This document shows, in pieces, positions 47,045-56,374 of a stretch of DNA of 64,000 nt; positions within the stretch are counted from its first letter, which is position 1, and every line of letters begins with the position of its first letter. Below the pieces are notes generated by a model, which ran no database searches, was not told where the DNA came from, and saw only the letters and a list, made by a program, of their open reading frames with translations. Where the stretch lies: contig JACKOW010000003.1 of assembly GCA_024234055.1 (NCBI GenBank), positions 62,001 through 126,000 of the forward strand. Reading direction: 5' to 3'. This stretch comes from Rhodanobacteraceae bacterium (GTDB lineage: Bacteria; Pseudomonadota; Gammaproteobacteria; Xanthomonadales; SZUA-5). Both the position numbers and the translations under genes were made by a program.

Positions 47045-47188
47045 ACCTGATTCGTACCAATCCTCATCAGCCTCAGGTTTGGAGGCCCATCGAGCGCTTG
47101 ATCACGCCTCTGGCGGGCCCAACTCATTGGCCCGAGCCTCTTTCCCGGCGGGGAACGGAGCTCTGATGAGGATTGGTACGAATCAGGT
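47045..47188. mobile_element. 144-bp unit with perfect 26-bp inverted repeats (MITE-like)
   Basis: 47045-47070 and 47163-47188 are perfect inverse complements (core ATTCGTACCAATCCTCATCA). The ~92-bp interior has no coding frame and contains weaker internal pairing around GGCCC blocks. It could be a non-autonomous transposable unit or a strong transcription stop behind the secreted-protein gene. No other copy was seen in the window. Confidence 0.6.
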
Positions 47189-47248
47189 GACCCAATGACA
47201 CTCGGCGCGAGTGGGAATCCGGTCACGTCAAACCTGTGAATACACTGG

Positions 47249-47268
47249 ATTCCCGCTTTCGCGGGAAT
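47249..47268. repeat. Short hairpin of a dispersed repeat (ATTCCCGC / GCGGGAAT)
   Basis: An 8-bp perfect stem with a 4-base loop within TGGATTCCCGCTTTCGCGGG. It is a widespread intergenic repeat type and lies between the converging 45944 gene and the DUF6164 gene. It may also act as a bidirectional terminator. Confidence 0.6.
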
Positions 47269-47279
47269 GACGAATGTCC

Positions 47280-47648
47280 CTAGGGTTTCAGCAGCAGGAA
47301 CGGCAACCCCACCGTCAGCCCGATCAGCAGTGCCACGGCCAGCAGTTGCATCAGCATGCGTCCTGGATTGGCTTTGAGTTCGCTGAGAAACGTGGGTGCC
47401 CTGCCCTCGCGGATTTCCTGGGCGCGTTCGGCGCGGACTCGGGTGAGGCGTTCGCTCTGGTATTGCTTGAGCAGCGCTTTGACTTCGGCGGCACGTTCGA
47501 GGTCGCGTAGCCAGATGCCGCCGGCGGAGATGCCCCAGAAGCCGGGTTGGGTTTCGTACCAGTCGACGTTGTGCTGATCGAGCAATTCGCGGGTTTCGGC
47601 GGCTTCGTCGTCGGTGGCGAGGCGCAGGTTGAGCAGGAGTTTGGGCAC
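47280..47648 (-). CDS. DUF6164-family protein
   Basis: 122 residues from a GTG at 47648; longer frames upstream lack family features. The N-terminal part (PKLLLNLRLATDDEAAETRE, then WYETQPGFWGISAGGIWLRD) is the DUF6164 signature as I know it. A charged helix and one C-terminal membrane helix (LLAVALLIGLTVGLPFLLL) follow. It is a small inner-membrane protein of unknown function found in gammaproteobacteria. Its stop lies next to a hairpin. Confidence 0.75.
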   Translation of the reverse strand: MPKLLLNLRLATDDEAAETRELLDQHNVDWYETQPGFWGISAGGIWLRDLERAAEVKALLKQYQSERLTRVRAERAQEIREGRAPTFLSELKANPGRMLMQLLAVALLIGLTVGLPFLLLKP

Positions 47649-48149
47649 CGGGGTTCCGGATGGCGATGGTTGCGGGGTGAATGATGCCGTACGGCGCGTG
47701 GACGGGCGAGGAAATCGCGTGCGATGTGTGCGAAGCGTGTTTGGATAGTGCGTGGCAGTGAGTTCGCAGAGCGAGCCGTTGGTAGGAGCGACCTTGCGTC
47801 GCGACCGAGGATCGCTGATGCACGGCGAGAATCGGAAGTTGCCGTGAGCTGCTGCCAACGGCGGCACGCACTGGACACGGAGTAGTGCGAGGGCGATCGG
47901 ATCAAATCTTCCCTGCGCTTTGCGGGCCAGCGTTGATCCTTGCCGTCGCCGGGCTGGGTGACGCGGTTGCGCCGCAAGGGCGCTCCTACGGGCGCGGGAT
48001 TGATGGGTGGGTTCAGGGCGTCCAGACAAGTCTGGGCCGACAGCGGCGACGCTGCCTCCGACTTGCTCAAGGCATGGACGCGCGGTCCTCAAGCCGTAGA
48101 TGAAAAGCGTCCAGACAAGTCTGGACCTGCATCGGTAGCGGCCTGGCCG
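47649..48149. repeat. Intergenic region with REP-like repeats
   Basis: About 500 bp without a credible gene. It contains GTAGGAGCGACCTTGCGTCG-type sequence near 47782, CGCCGCAAGGGCGCTCCTAC near 47972, and the palindromes CCAGACAAGTCTGG (48022-48035) and GTCCAGACAAGTCTGGAC (48109-48126). The last recurs at 48729-48746, 60631-60648 and 60674-60691. Confidence 0.75.
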
Positions 48150-48575
48150 TCAGATATCGATCTTGTCCAGGCCCTGATTTCGCTCGAAGCTGGCCATGTC
48201 GCGGCGGTCGCGTTTGCTGGGTCGTCCGGGTGGGGGCTGGAAGCCCATGCGGGAGAGGCGCTGGGCTTCGCGCTCGCGTTCGCGGCGGGCGATGCTTTCT
48301 TCGGTTTCCTGGTACAGGCCGACGGCCTTGGTGGCGGGCCCGCGGATGGCGGACAGGGCGGCGACGACGACTTCGAAGCGTTCGATGCCGCGGGAGATGC
48401 TGAGGGTATCGCCGATGTGCAAAGTCTTGGCCGGCTTGCAGCGGGCACTGTTGACTTCGATCTTGCCGCCTTCGATGGCCTGCTTGGCCAGCGAACGGGT
48501 CTTGAAGAAACGCGCGGCCCAGAGCCATTGGTCGGCTCTGACAGAGGCGGTGGACGAATCTGAAGGCTGTGACAT
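48150..48575 (-). CDS. hslR: Heat-shock ribosome-associated protein Hsp15 (S4 domain)
   Basis: 141 residues, ATG 48575. An S4 RNA-binding domain occupies about residues 12-75 (VRADQWLWAARFFKTRSLAK, IEGGKIEVNSARCKPAKTLH, IGDTLSISRG), followed by the basic, Arg-rich tail typical of Hsp15 (REREREAQRLSRMGFQPPPG, PSKRDRRDMASF). It binds free 50S subunits carrying nascent chains and helps recycle them. It stands alone between repeat-rich spacers. Confidence 0.9.
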   Translation of the reverse strand: MSQPSDSSTASVRADQWLWAARFFKTRSLAKQAIEGGKIEVNSARCKPAKTLHIGDTLSISRGIERFEVVVAALSAIRGPATKAVGLYQETEESIARREREREAQRLSRMGFQPPPGRPSKRDRRDMASFERNQGLDKIDI

Positions 48576-48728
48576 GGGTACCTATTCTCGGGGATCCGCG
48601 GATATGGCGCCAGGGCAAGCCGTTTTCGTTGGATCTGGAGCTGGGTCCAGGCCGGCTTCCTTGCTCATGGGGCCAGGTATTGCAATTCCGGACTCGTCTG
48701 CGCGCTTGGTCACGAATTCGCAAAGAGC

Positions 48729-48746
48729 GTCCAGACAAGTCTGGAC
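48729..48746. repeat. REP palindrome GTCCAGACAAGTCTGGAC
   Basis: A perfect 8-bp stem with two central bases, followed by CCTACCAGAGCACG. The same tail follows the copy at 60674-60691 (CCACCAGAGCACG), so the repeat unit is longer than the palindrome. Confidence 0.85.
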
Positions 48747-48821
48747 CTACCAGAGCACGGCTCCCAGCCGCTGGAGCGCCGGGGGGCCGCTGCGCGGTGC
48801 CCTCGGCTTCCATAGATCTAG

Positions 48822-49063
48822 CCCGAATTTCTCACACCTGCGCGTGCAGATGCCGTGATCCCGTTGTGGCGCAAGGCGAATCGGTGGCCACACAGCACGC
48901 AGAGTGTACGGCTGCATCTGCCCGCTTTGCGGCCCTCGCTGGTTCTTTGCGACTATCGCGGCGTTGCTCCTCCTCGCCATGGCATCACCATGTCTCGTCG
49001 TCGCGCCTTGCGCTAGTCGCAAAGCCCTGCGCGATCTTCCGCAACAGGTGTGAGAAATGCGGG
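48822..49063. mobile_element. 242-bp miniature element with IS1380-like ends
   Basis: The ends are CCCGAATTTCTCACACCTG and, inverted, CCCGCATTTCTCACACCTG (18 of 19 match). CTAG lies on both sides (48818-48821 and 49064-49067). The first 16 bases of the right end equal the ends of the IS1380-like element at 4969-6670, and the target is the same. The interior has no transposase. It is probably a non-autonomous derivative mobilised by that IS type. Confidence 0.82.
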
Positions 49064-49073
49064 CTAGAGCAGC

Positions 49074-49246
49074 CGCGCAGGCGCGCGGCCCTCGTCGAAG
49101 CCGCTTCGAGCTCGCCGCCAGGTGGATGGCTCCCAAGCAGTGAGGCGGAAGAGCCCCGGTGAGCCGCTGCGCGGCACACCGGGCTACGCGCACCCATTGT
49201 CGGCCATGCTGGACTCGGCTGTCTCTCGGAAAACGCCCGTCCTGTC
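49074..49246. repeat. REP-like palindromes behind htpG
   Basis: GCCGCGCAGGCGCGCGGCC (about 49074-49093) is the inverse of a stretch near 62141-62160. A second block near 49143-49190 (CCCCGGTGAGCCGCTGCGCG) is related to one near 51317-51345. No gene is seen. Confidence 0.65.
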
Positions 49247-51160
49247 TCAGGCGGCAAACAGCAGTCCATTCAGTCGACGCACGAAACCACTGGGATCTTC
49301 AAGCTGGCCGCCTTCGCTGAGGACGGCCTGTTCGTAGACCAGTGTGGCCCAGTCAGCGAAGCGGGCTTCGTCGGTTTCGGCAGCCAGCTTGGCAGTGATC
49401 GCATGCGCGGGGTTGAGTTCCAGCGTCGGCGCGCCGCCGCCGCCGGCGGCTTGTCCGGCCTGCTTCAACAGGCGCTGGGTATGCAGGCTGAGCTCGTGCT
49501 GATCGACCACGAGCACCGCAGCCGAATCGCGCAGTCGCGAACTGCCGCGCACGCCCTTGACACGCTCGCCGAGCACGGACTTGAGCCGATCCGCCAGACC
49601 TTCGGGCAGTTCGGCGGTCGGCGGTGGGCTCACGCCCTCGACGTTGTCGATATTGCTGAGATCGATGTCACCCTTGGCCACCGACACGAAGGGCTTGCCA
49701 TCGAACTCATGCAGATAGGACAACGCCCATTCGTCGATGCGATCGGAGGCCAGCAGCACTTCCACGCCCTTGGCGCGGAAGGCTTCCAGATGCGGCGAAT
49801 GGCGCGCAGCCAAATGGCTTTCGGCAGTGATGTAGTAGATGGCGGTCTGGTTGGGTCGCATGCGACCGAGATAGTCGGGCAACGACACCGTCTGCGCAGC
49901 ACCTTCGCTCTGGGTGGAGGCAAAACGCAGCAGCTTGGCGATACGCTCGCGGTGGGCGAAGTCTTCGGTCAGGCCTTCCTTGAACACCTGGCCAAACTCG
50001 CGCCAGAAATCGGCGAACTTCTCGGGTTGATCCTGCGCCAGCTTGTCGAGCTGATCGAGGGTGCGCTTGATCACGGCCGAGCGGATCTGCTGGGTCAGGC
50101 GGTTGTCCTGCAGCAGTTCGCGCGAGACGTTCAGCGGCAGATCGTCGGAGTCGATCACGCCGCGGACGAAGCGCAGATAGGCCGGCAGCAACTGTTCGGC
50201 CGCATCCATGATGAAGACGCGCTTGATGTACAGCTTCAGGCCGTGGCGCTCGTCGCGACCACCGCCAAACAGATCGAACGGTGCCTTGCTGGGGATGTAC
50301 AGCAGACTGGTGTAGCTCTGGTTGCCCTCAACCTTGTTGTGGCTCCAGCACAGCGCCTCGCCATCGGAATGCGCCAGATGCTTGAAGAAGCCCTGGTAGT
50401 CCTCGTCGCTGAGATCTGCCTTGGGTCGAGCCCACAGCGCGGCGGCCTGGTTGACCGTTTCCATCTCGGCGGCGGCCGGTTGCGGCGCCTCGGCGCCCTC
50501 CTCCGCTTCCGGTGCCGGCGGCACTTCGCCGCGCATGCGGATCGGGAAGGCGATGTGCTCGGAATACTTGTGGATCAGCGAACGCAGGCGCCACGAGGAC
50601 AGGAACTCGCTCTCGTCTTCCTTCAGATGCATGACGATTTCGGTGCCGCGACGCGGATACTCGACGGTCTCGATGGCGTACTCGCCCTTGCCATCGGAAC
50701 TCCAGAACACGCCCTCGCTGACCTCCAAGCCGGCGCGACGGGTGCGCAGTTCAACCTTGTCGGACACGATGTAGGCGGAATAGAAGCCGACGCCGAACTG
50801 GCCGATCAGCTGCGCGTCCTTGCGGGCGTCGCCGCTCAGCGCATCCAGGAATCGGCGGGTGCCGGAACGGGCGATGGTGCCGATGTTCTCGACCACCTCG
50901 TCATGGCTCATGCCAATGCCGTTGTCGCGGATCGTGAGCGTGCGGGCGGTTTCGTCGAATTCGATCTCGATGGCCAGTTCCGGGTCTCCGGCGAGCAGCT
51001 CGGGCTTGCTCAGGGCCTCGAAACGCAACTTGTCGAGGGCGTCGGAGGCATTCGACACCAACTCGCGCAGAAAAATTTCCTTGTTGGAATACAGGGAATG
51101 GATGACGAGGTTCAGAACCTGCTGGACTTCGGCCTGAAAGGCACGGGTTTCGGTGGTCAT
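49247..51160 (-). CDS. htpG: Molecular chaperone HtpG (Hsp90)
   Basis: 637 residues from ATG 51160 ([20 protein letters not shown]); the frame is open further upstream but without family sequence. The GHKL ATPase domain has [20 protein letters not shown], the DNGIGMS motif and [15 protein letters not shown]. The middle domain ([62 protein letters not shown]) and the C-terminal dimerisation domain ([16 protein letters not shown], ELNPAH) follow. A ~20-residue acidic/Ala-rich insert after [16 protein letters not shown] is a small oddity. It is a cytosolic protein-folding chaperone, probably heat-inducible. Confidence 0.97.
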
Positions 51161-51740
51161 GGACTCGGAACTCGAACAAAGAGGTGAACGGGAATTGGGG
51201 ATCGATGCCCGGGATTTCAATGGTGGTGTGCATGCTGCAACCTCATCGCGGGCCACCTGAATCGGCCAGACACTGCATCCCGAGCCGTGAACAAGGAGAG
51301 GCCGGAACCTTGCCCGATGTGCCGCGTAGCGGCTCACCGGGGCTGTGCGCGTCACGGCCCGGAGAGCGCTGCGCGCACTTCGGGCTACGAAAAGCGGCGC
51401 CGCAGCGCGGCGCCCTCCACAGTGGCGGCAAGAACCACCGGATTTCGGTTCATGAAGAGCGCAGCAAAGCAATCCAGCCCTGCGCTTTCAAAAGCTCTGG
51501 ATTGCTTCGCTGCGCTCGCAATGACGCCGGGAGTTCATAGCTCGTAGGCAGTTTCGGGACGGGAGGGTGGCTTGCAAAGCCGAATCAAGCCTCTCTCTGC
51601 ATTCTCCTCGCTACTCTGCGTTCTCCGCGTTGAGATCCTTGTCCGCATTTGGGCGAGTGAGACTGGGCGATGCGTTCCGAACGCGACGGTCGCGCCGCAA
51701 GGGCGCTCGTACCGGTGTACCCACCCCGATAACTGCTCTT
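51161..51740. repeat. Gene-free, repeat-rich spacer between htpG and purT
   Basis: About 580 bp. It holds GCGCCGCAGCGCGGCGCCCTC near 51398 (again near 62191), a GGATTGCTTCGCTGCGCTCG / CAATGACG-type dispersed repeat near 51491-51523 (related to 60706-60760 and 63318-63415), and CGCCGCAAGGGCGCTCGTAC near 51694. Open frames overlapping it are chance. The htpG promoter should be in its left part. Confidence 0.65.
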
Positions 51741-52916
51741 CTACAACTCTATCCGCAAGGCCGCCGCGGCGCGGCGGGCCTTTTCGCGGGCGGCGAACAG
51801 GGTTTCGCCGCGGGCCAGGGTGACGCCGACGCGGCGGCGGCCATGGACATCGGGCTTGCCGAACAGGCGGATTTCGGTGTCGGGCTCGGACAGTGCCTGT
51901 TCCACCCCGTGGAAGCGTGGGCCCTTGCCCTCGCCTTCGGCCAGCACTGCCACCGAGGCGGCGGGGCCCCGCTGGCGGATCACCGGTATCGGCAGGCCGA
52001 GGATGGCGCGCACATGCAGCGCAAACTGCGACAGATCCTGCGAGGCCAGCGTGACCAGGCCGGTGTCGTGCGGTCGCGGCGAGACTTCGCTGAACATGAC
52101 CTCCTCGCCGCGGACGAACAGCTCGACCCCGAACACGCCCCAGCCGCCGAGATTGTCGGTGATTGCCCGTGCGATTTCCTGAGCACGCTTCAGCGCCACC
52201 GGCGACATCGGCTGCGGCTGCCAGGACTCGCGATAGTCGCCGTCTTCCTGAAAGTGGCCGATGGGCTCGCAGAAGCTGGTACCGGCGCGGTGCCGGACCG
52301 TCAGCAGCGTGATTTCGAAATCGAAGGGCACGAATCCTTCGACGATGACCCGGCCGGCGCCGGCGCGGCCACCACTCTGGGCATAGTCCCATGCGGGGCC
52401 GATGTCGGCTTCGCTGCGCACCACGCTCTGGCCCTTGCCGCTGGAACTCATCAGCGGCTTGATCACGCAAGGCATGCCCAGCCTGGCGATCGCCGCCTGG
52501 TATTCCTCGCGGGTATTGCAGAACTGATAAGGCGAGGTCGGTAGCCCCAGTTCTTCGGCCGCCAGCCGGCGGATGCCCTCGCGATCCATGGTCAGTCGCG
52601 CCGCCCGCGCCGTCGGAATCACGCGCAGGCCTTCGGCTTCCATCGCCTCCAGGGTGGGCGTGTGGATGGCCTCGATCTCCGGCACCACCAGGGTCGGACG
52701 CTCCTGCTCGATCAGGGCGCGCAGCGCATCCGGATCGAGCATGGGCAGTACGTGGGAGCGATGGGCCACCTGCATCGCCGGCGCGTGCGCGTAGCGGTCG
52801 GCGGCGATCACCTCGATCCCGAGCCGCTGCGCCTCGATGGCCACCTCCTTGCCCAACTCGCCCGATCCAAGCAGCAGCAGGCGGATGGCGTTGTCGGTGT
52901 AGGCGGTTCCGATCAC
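51741..52916 (-). CDS. purT: Formate-dependent phosphoribosylglycinamide formyltransferase (GAR transformylase 2)
   Basis: 391 residues, GTG start at 52916. ATP-grasp enzyme that makes formyl-GAR from formate, ATP and GAR in purine synthesis. Visible: LLLGSGELGKEVAIEAQRLG near the N-terminus, DRYAHAPAMQVAHRSHVLPM, MDREGIRRLAAEELGLPTSP, the glycine-rich KPLMSSSGKGQS loop, and FSEVSPRPHDTGLVTLASQD with metal and substrate ligands. Full length. It stands alone on the minus strand, divergent from the 53057 gene. Confidence 0.96.
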   Translation of the reverse strand: MIGTAYTDNAIRLLLLGSGELGKEVAIEAQRLGIEVIAADRYAHAPAMQVAHRSHVLPMLDPDALRALIEQERPTLVVPEIEAIHTPTLEAMEAEGLRVIPTARAARLTMDREGIRRLAAEELGLPTSPYQFCNTREEYQAAIARLGMPCVIKPLMSSSGKGQSVVRSEADIGPAWDYAQSGGRAGAGRVIVEGFVPFDFEITLLTVRHRAGTSFCEPIGHFQEDGDYRESWQPQPMSPVALKRAQEIARAITDNLGGWGVFGVELFVRGEEVMFSEVSPRPHDTGLVTLASQDLSQFALHVRAILGLPIPVIRQRGPAASVAVLAEGEGKGPRFHGVEQALSEPDTEIRLFGKPDVHGRRRVGVTLARGETLFAAREKARRAAAALRIEL

Positions 52917-53056
52917 GGTGTCGACTCCTCAATGGACCGGCACATTCTATGCCGGTGTCGTGCCTGAACAAGGAATGTGACTGACGGCACCCTGCCCTGA
53001 TCAAGTGTCCATGCATTTGGCACAATAGCCGGCCCTTGGACCCTAGCCGAAACCTG

Positions 53057-54499
53057 ATGCGTCTTGCCGCACTGCTGTTCGCCATCGGCCTGTGCGCCGC
53101 TACCCTCGCCGGTGCGGCCAATCCAGATCCCACCGAACGCACCTGGCGTGCCGTGCTCTTTGACGGGCGCAAGGTGGGCCTGTCGCTGACCGAGCGCGAA
53201 GTACAGACCGACGGCGCCGTGCGCAGCGCCGAGATCCTGGAGCTGGAGATTCAGCGCGAAGGGGTATCGGTGTCGATGCGCTCGCTCGAGGAAACGCTGG
53301 AATCGGCCAGCGGCGAAGCCCTCAGTTTCCGCGCCGATATCCGAACCGCTGGCCAGGAGCTGCGTTATGTCGGTACCCGGGTGGGCCCGGAAGCCTTCGA
53401 AGTCCGCATGGATGGCGCCGGGGATACCCGCACCCAGACCATCCGGGTTCCGGCCCAGGCACTGTTCTTCGAAGGCCAGCGCAAGGCGCTGCTGGCGGGC
53501 CTGCGCGGCGAAAAGACGCTGATCGCGCTGGATGCCTTCATTCCCAGCCAGCTGATGGTGGTGCCCCTGGAAACCAGCTTCAAGCCCAGGCGCCGGATCG
53601 AGCTGATGAAGGACGAGGCCGAGCTGACCGAGGTCGAGCAGCTGGTGCGCTATCCGGACGGCCCGATGCAGGTCTCCGCCTTTGTCGACGATCAGTTCAA
53701 CGCCCAGCGCATCCGCATGGATCTGGCCGGCATGAAGGTCGAGTTGCTGGCCTGTGATGAAGCCTGCGCCCGCGCCCCGAATCAGCCCATCGATTTCCTC
53801 GACAAACTGGTGATCGATGCGCCGCGCGCACTGAGCGCGAAGGAACGACAAGGCGCGCTGACATTCGAGGTCAGCATCCAGGGCACCGACATCGCGCCCA
53901 CGTCGACCGGCCAGCAGCAGGTCCGTGAACTCGGGCCCGGACGCTTTTCGATCCGGATCGACCCGAAAGCCAGGTGGCCAGAGAGCGAGGTTCTGGCACT
54001 GTACAAGGAGCCTTCGGCGTGGGTGCAGTCGGACAGCCCGGTCATCAAGGACCTGGCGAAGCGCGCGGCAGGTGATGCCGCGGACGATCAGGCGCGGATG
54101 ACCCATGCTGAAGCTTTCGTCCGCCAATACATCTTTGGCAAGACCCTGTCGGTGGGCTATGCCTCGGCGCTGGAAGTGGCGACGACCCGGCAGGGCGACT
54201 GCACCGAACATGCGCTGCTGCTGACCGCCATCGCCAGAGCTCTGGACATTCCGGCGCGGGTCGCCACCGGTCTGGCCTATGTACCGAGTTTTGGTGATCG
54301 CGACGATGTCTTCGTGCCCCACGCCTGGACCGAGGTGTATCTGGATGGCCGCTGGCAGGGCTTCGACGCCGCCCTGAACGGCTTTGATTCCGGACATATC
54401 GCCCTGGCCGTCGGCGACGGCGATCCGGTACGCTATTTCGCCGGTGTGGCGCTGCTGGGTCGTTTGCAGATCGATCGCGTCGCGCAGGTCCAACCCTGA
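53057..54499 (+). CDS. Exported transglutaminase-like protein
   Basis: 480 residues from ATG 53057 (MRLAALLFAIGLCAATLAGA signal peptide). The N-terminal 350 residues are beta-rich and unassigned. The C-terminal part is a transglutaminase-like domain with an intact Cys-His-Asp triad: TRQGDCTEHALLLTAIARAL, VPHAWTEVYLDGRWQGFDAA. Such periplasmic proteins are cysteine-protease/transglutaminase relatives of mostly unknown substrate. The stop overlaps the start of the next gene (TGATG), so the two are probably co-translated. Confidence 0.85.
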   Translation: MRLAALLFAIGLCAATLAGAANPDPTERTWRAVLFDGRKVGLSLTEREVQTDGAVRSAEILELEIQREGVSVSMRSLEETLESASGEALSFRADIRTAGQELRYVGTRVGPEAFEVRMDGAGDTRTQTIRVPAQALFFEGQRKALLAGLRGEKTLIALDAFIPSQLMVVPLETSFKPRRRIELMKDEAELTEVEQLVRYPDGPMQVSAFVDDQFNAQRIRMDLAGMKVELLACDEACARAPNQPIDFLDKLVIDAPRALSAKERQGALTFEVSIQGTDIAPTSTGQQQVRELGPGRFSIRIDPKARWPESEVLALYKEPSAWVQSDSPVIKDLAKRAAGDAADDQARMTHAEAFVRQYIFGKTLSVGYASALEVATTRQGDCTEHALLLTAIARALDIPARVATGLAYVPSFGDRDDVFVPHAWTEVYLDGRWQGFDAALNGFDSGHIALAVGDGDPVRYFAGVALLGRLQIDRVAQVQP

Positions 54500-55446
54500 T
54501 GCGCCGGCTTGCGCTTGCGGCCCTCGGTCTGGCGCTGTCCGCGCCGCTGCATGCGGAGCCGCAAGCTCCGGTCAGTCGACTGGGAATTGCCGGCATCGTG
54601 ACTGACCCTGCACTCGGGGAGCTCAGTGGCCTGGCGGTATCGCGGCTGGCGCCTGACCGTTTCTGGGGCATCAATGATGGCGGCAACGGCAATCGCCTGG
54701 TGTTGATCGATGGTCGCGGCCGGGTTCTGCGCGAGCTTCTGGTGACCGGCGCTGAAAATGTTGATTGGGAGGATCTGGCCAGCTTCGCCTGGAAAGGTGA
54801 GGACTGGCTGCTGGTGGCGGACACCGGCGACAACTCCGGAGACCGCAAGCAGGTGTCCCTCTGGCTGCTGCCGGAACCCGATCCCAACGGCAAGGCCAGT
54901 CAGACCAGCACCGCGCGCGAGCTGCGTTTCACCTATCCGGATGCGCCACACGATGTCGAAGCCATGACCGTCGATGCGCATGCAGGACTGATCTATCTGC
55001 TGTCCAAGCGCACGGTGCCGCCCATCCTGTTCCAGCTGCCGCTGAGCGGCTTTGATGGCGCCGAGCCGCTGGTGGCTGAGCGAGTGGCCACTCTGGATCG
55101 CATTCCGCAACCGACAGCAAGCGAGATCGAGCGCGATGGCAGCCTGAGCCGCTTTCGCTCGCAGACCACGGCCATGGAGCTGGACTGCACCGGCCTGAAT
55201 TTTCTGGTGCTGACCTACGATGCGATCTACCGCTATAGCCGCTCGGAGCATCAAGGCTGGGCCGAAGCCATCGCCGATCAGGAACCCGCGCGATCCAGCA
55301 TCAGCCTTCTGCCACAGGCTGAGGCCATGGCGCTGGATCAGGGCTGCCAGCATGTCTATGTAGGTAGCGAAAAGGCACCGGTGCCGCTGCTGCGCTTTCG
55401 TTATCGGCCCGCGAAACCGGTGCAACTGACACCCGTAGAACACTGA
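54499..55446 (+). CDS. Secreted beta-propeller-like protein, unknown function
   Basis: 315 residues, signal peptide MRRLALAALGLALSAPLHAE. Repeated blade-like strands are visible (LSGLAVSRLAPDRFWGINDG, DWEDLASFAWKGEDWLLVAD, VEAMTVDAHAGLIYLLSKR, QAEAMALDQGCQHVYVGSEK). The DVEAM and DNSGDR patterns resemble the SdiA-regulated/phytase-like propeller group. It is translationally coupled to the transglutaminase-like gene. No catalytic motif can be named. Confidence 0.7.
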   Translation: MRRLALAALGLALSAPLHAEPQAPVSRLGIAGIVTDPALGELSGLAVSRLAPDRFWGINDGGNGNRLVLIDGRGRVLRELLVTGAENVDWEDLASFAWKGEDWLLVADTGDNSGDRKQVSLWLLPEPDPNGKASQTSTARELRFTYPDAPHDVEAMTVDAHAGLIYLLSKRTVPPILFQLPLSGFDGAEPLVAERVATLDRIPQPTASEIERDGSLSRFRSQTTAMELDCTGLNFLVLTYDAIYRYSRSEHQGWAEAIADQEPARSSISLLPQAEAMALDQGCQHVYVGSEKAPVPLLRFRYRPAKPVQLTPVEH

Positions 55447-55453
55447 AGCGCCC

Positions 55454-56182
55454 ATGCACGCCCGAACAGTCGCACATCATCGGCGAGCGCCGTCCCTGGC
55501 CCTGGATCGGGCATTTCTGCATGGATTGCGCTCGGGCAGATTGCGGCTGACCAGCCTGCCGGTCAAATTGCGCGGCAGCAGTTTTGCGCGCATACGCCAG
55601 CGCCTGGCGGAACTGGATTTGCGCCAGCTATCGAGCATCGACAAGGCCCGGCAGCTTCAGACAGCGGAACAACCGTGCGCGGTAGAGCGACTACCCCATG
55701 CCGAACTGTGGCTGAGTACCGCGGACGCACGACATCTGCCTGCGCATGGCGAAGCCGCCCTGCTGGAAAACGCCGGCCGCGATCGCTTTGGCCGCACCCA
55801 CTGGCTGCAACCGGCCGCCCTGCGCGCCTTGCGACGCCTGCACCATGCTGCAGCGCTGGATGGCGTGGAGCTGGAGTTGATCTCCAGTTTCCGCAGCGCC
55901 AGGGACCAGCTGCGGATCCTGCTGCGCAAGCACGCCAGTGGCCAGAGCTGGGAGCAGATCCTCAAGGTCAATGCGCCGCCAGGTTTCAGCGAACATCACA
56001 GCGGTTGCGCCGTGGACCTCGCCGTACCCGGCGCTCCACCGCTGACCGAGGCCTTCGAATCGACGCTCGCCTATGGATGGCTGCAGCGGAACGCGGGAAG
56101 ATTCGGATTCGAGTTGTCCTACCCCCGCGGTAATCGCTGGGGTTTCATCCATGAGCCCTGGCATTGGTGTTATCGGGGCTGA
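55454..56182 (+). CDS. D-alanyl-D-alanine carboxypeptidase, VanY/M15 family
   Basis: 242 residues, ATG 55454, 7 bp after the previous stop. The C-terminal ~150 residues form the M15B metallopeptidase domain: LISSFRSARDQLRIL, PPGFSEHHSGCAVDLAV with zinc His and Asp ligands, YGWLQRNAGRFGFELSYPRG, and HEPWHWCYRG with the catalytic Glu and third His. No signal peptide is evident; the N-terminus is Arg/Leu-rich. Likely acts on peptidoglycan stem peptides. It ends the three-gene run that starts at 53057. Confidence 0.87.
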   Translation: MHARTVAHHRRAPSLALDRAFLHGLRSGRLRLTSLPVKLRGSSFARIRQRLAELDLRQLSSIDKARQLQTAEQPCAVERLPHAELWLSTADARHLPAHGEAALLENAGRDRFGRTHWLQPAALRALRRLHHAAALDGVELELISSFRSARDQLRILLRKHASGQSWEQILKVNAPPGFSEHHSGCAVDLAVPGAPPLTEAFESTLAYGWLQRNAGRFGFELSYPRGNRWGFIHEPWHWCYRG

Positions 56183-56234
56183 GGCTGGTCCTTCCAAGAA
56201 CAAGCTACCCTTTGAGTTCGCTGCTCGAAAGACA

Positions 56235-56318
56235 GGGGGCAAGGGGCAGGGGTCCAACCTCGACGCATGATCTGATCGTGCCGCAACGTGGGTCCCCTGC
56301 CCCCTGCCCCCTGCCCCT
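56235..56318. repeat. Empty inverted array of 7-bp units (GGGGGCA / TGCCCCC)
   Basis: The left arm GGGGGCAAGGGGCAGGGGTCC (shortened here: units of GGGGGCA type, 56235-56255) faces a longer right arm of CCCCTGC units (56291-56318). About 35 bp lie between and hold no gene. The design copies the S23 cassettes (inverted arrays of heptamers) without the gene. It lies between converging genes and may act as a terminator. Confidence 0.75.
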
Positions 56319-56374
56319 TTCTGATGCGCGAACAACCGCACCGACCGGGGCGACCAGGACTCCCACCGACTGCG

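Noticed and set aside
49403..51187. 594-residue plus-strand frame opposite htpG
   Set aside because: It is the antisense shadow of htpG; such long antisense frames are common in high-GC DNA.
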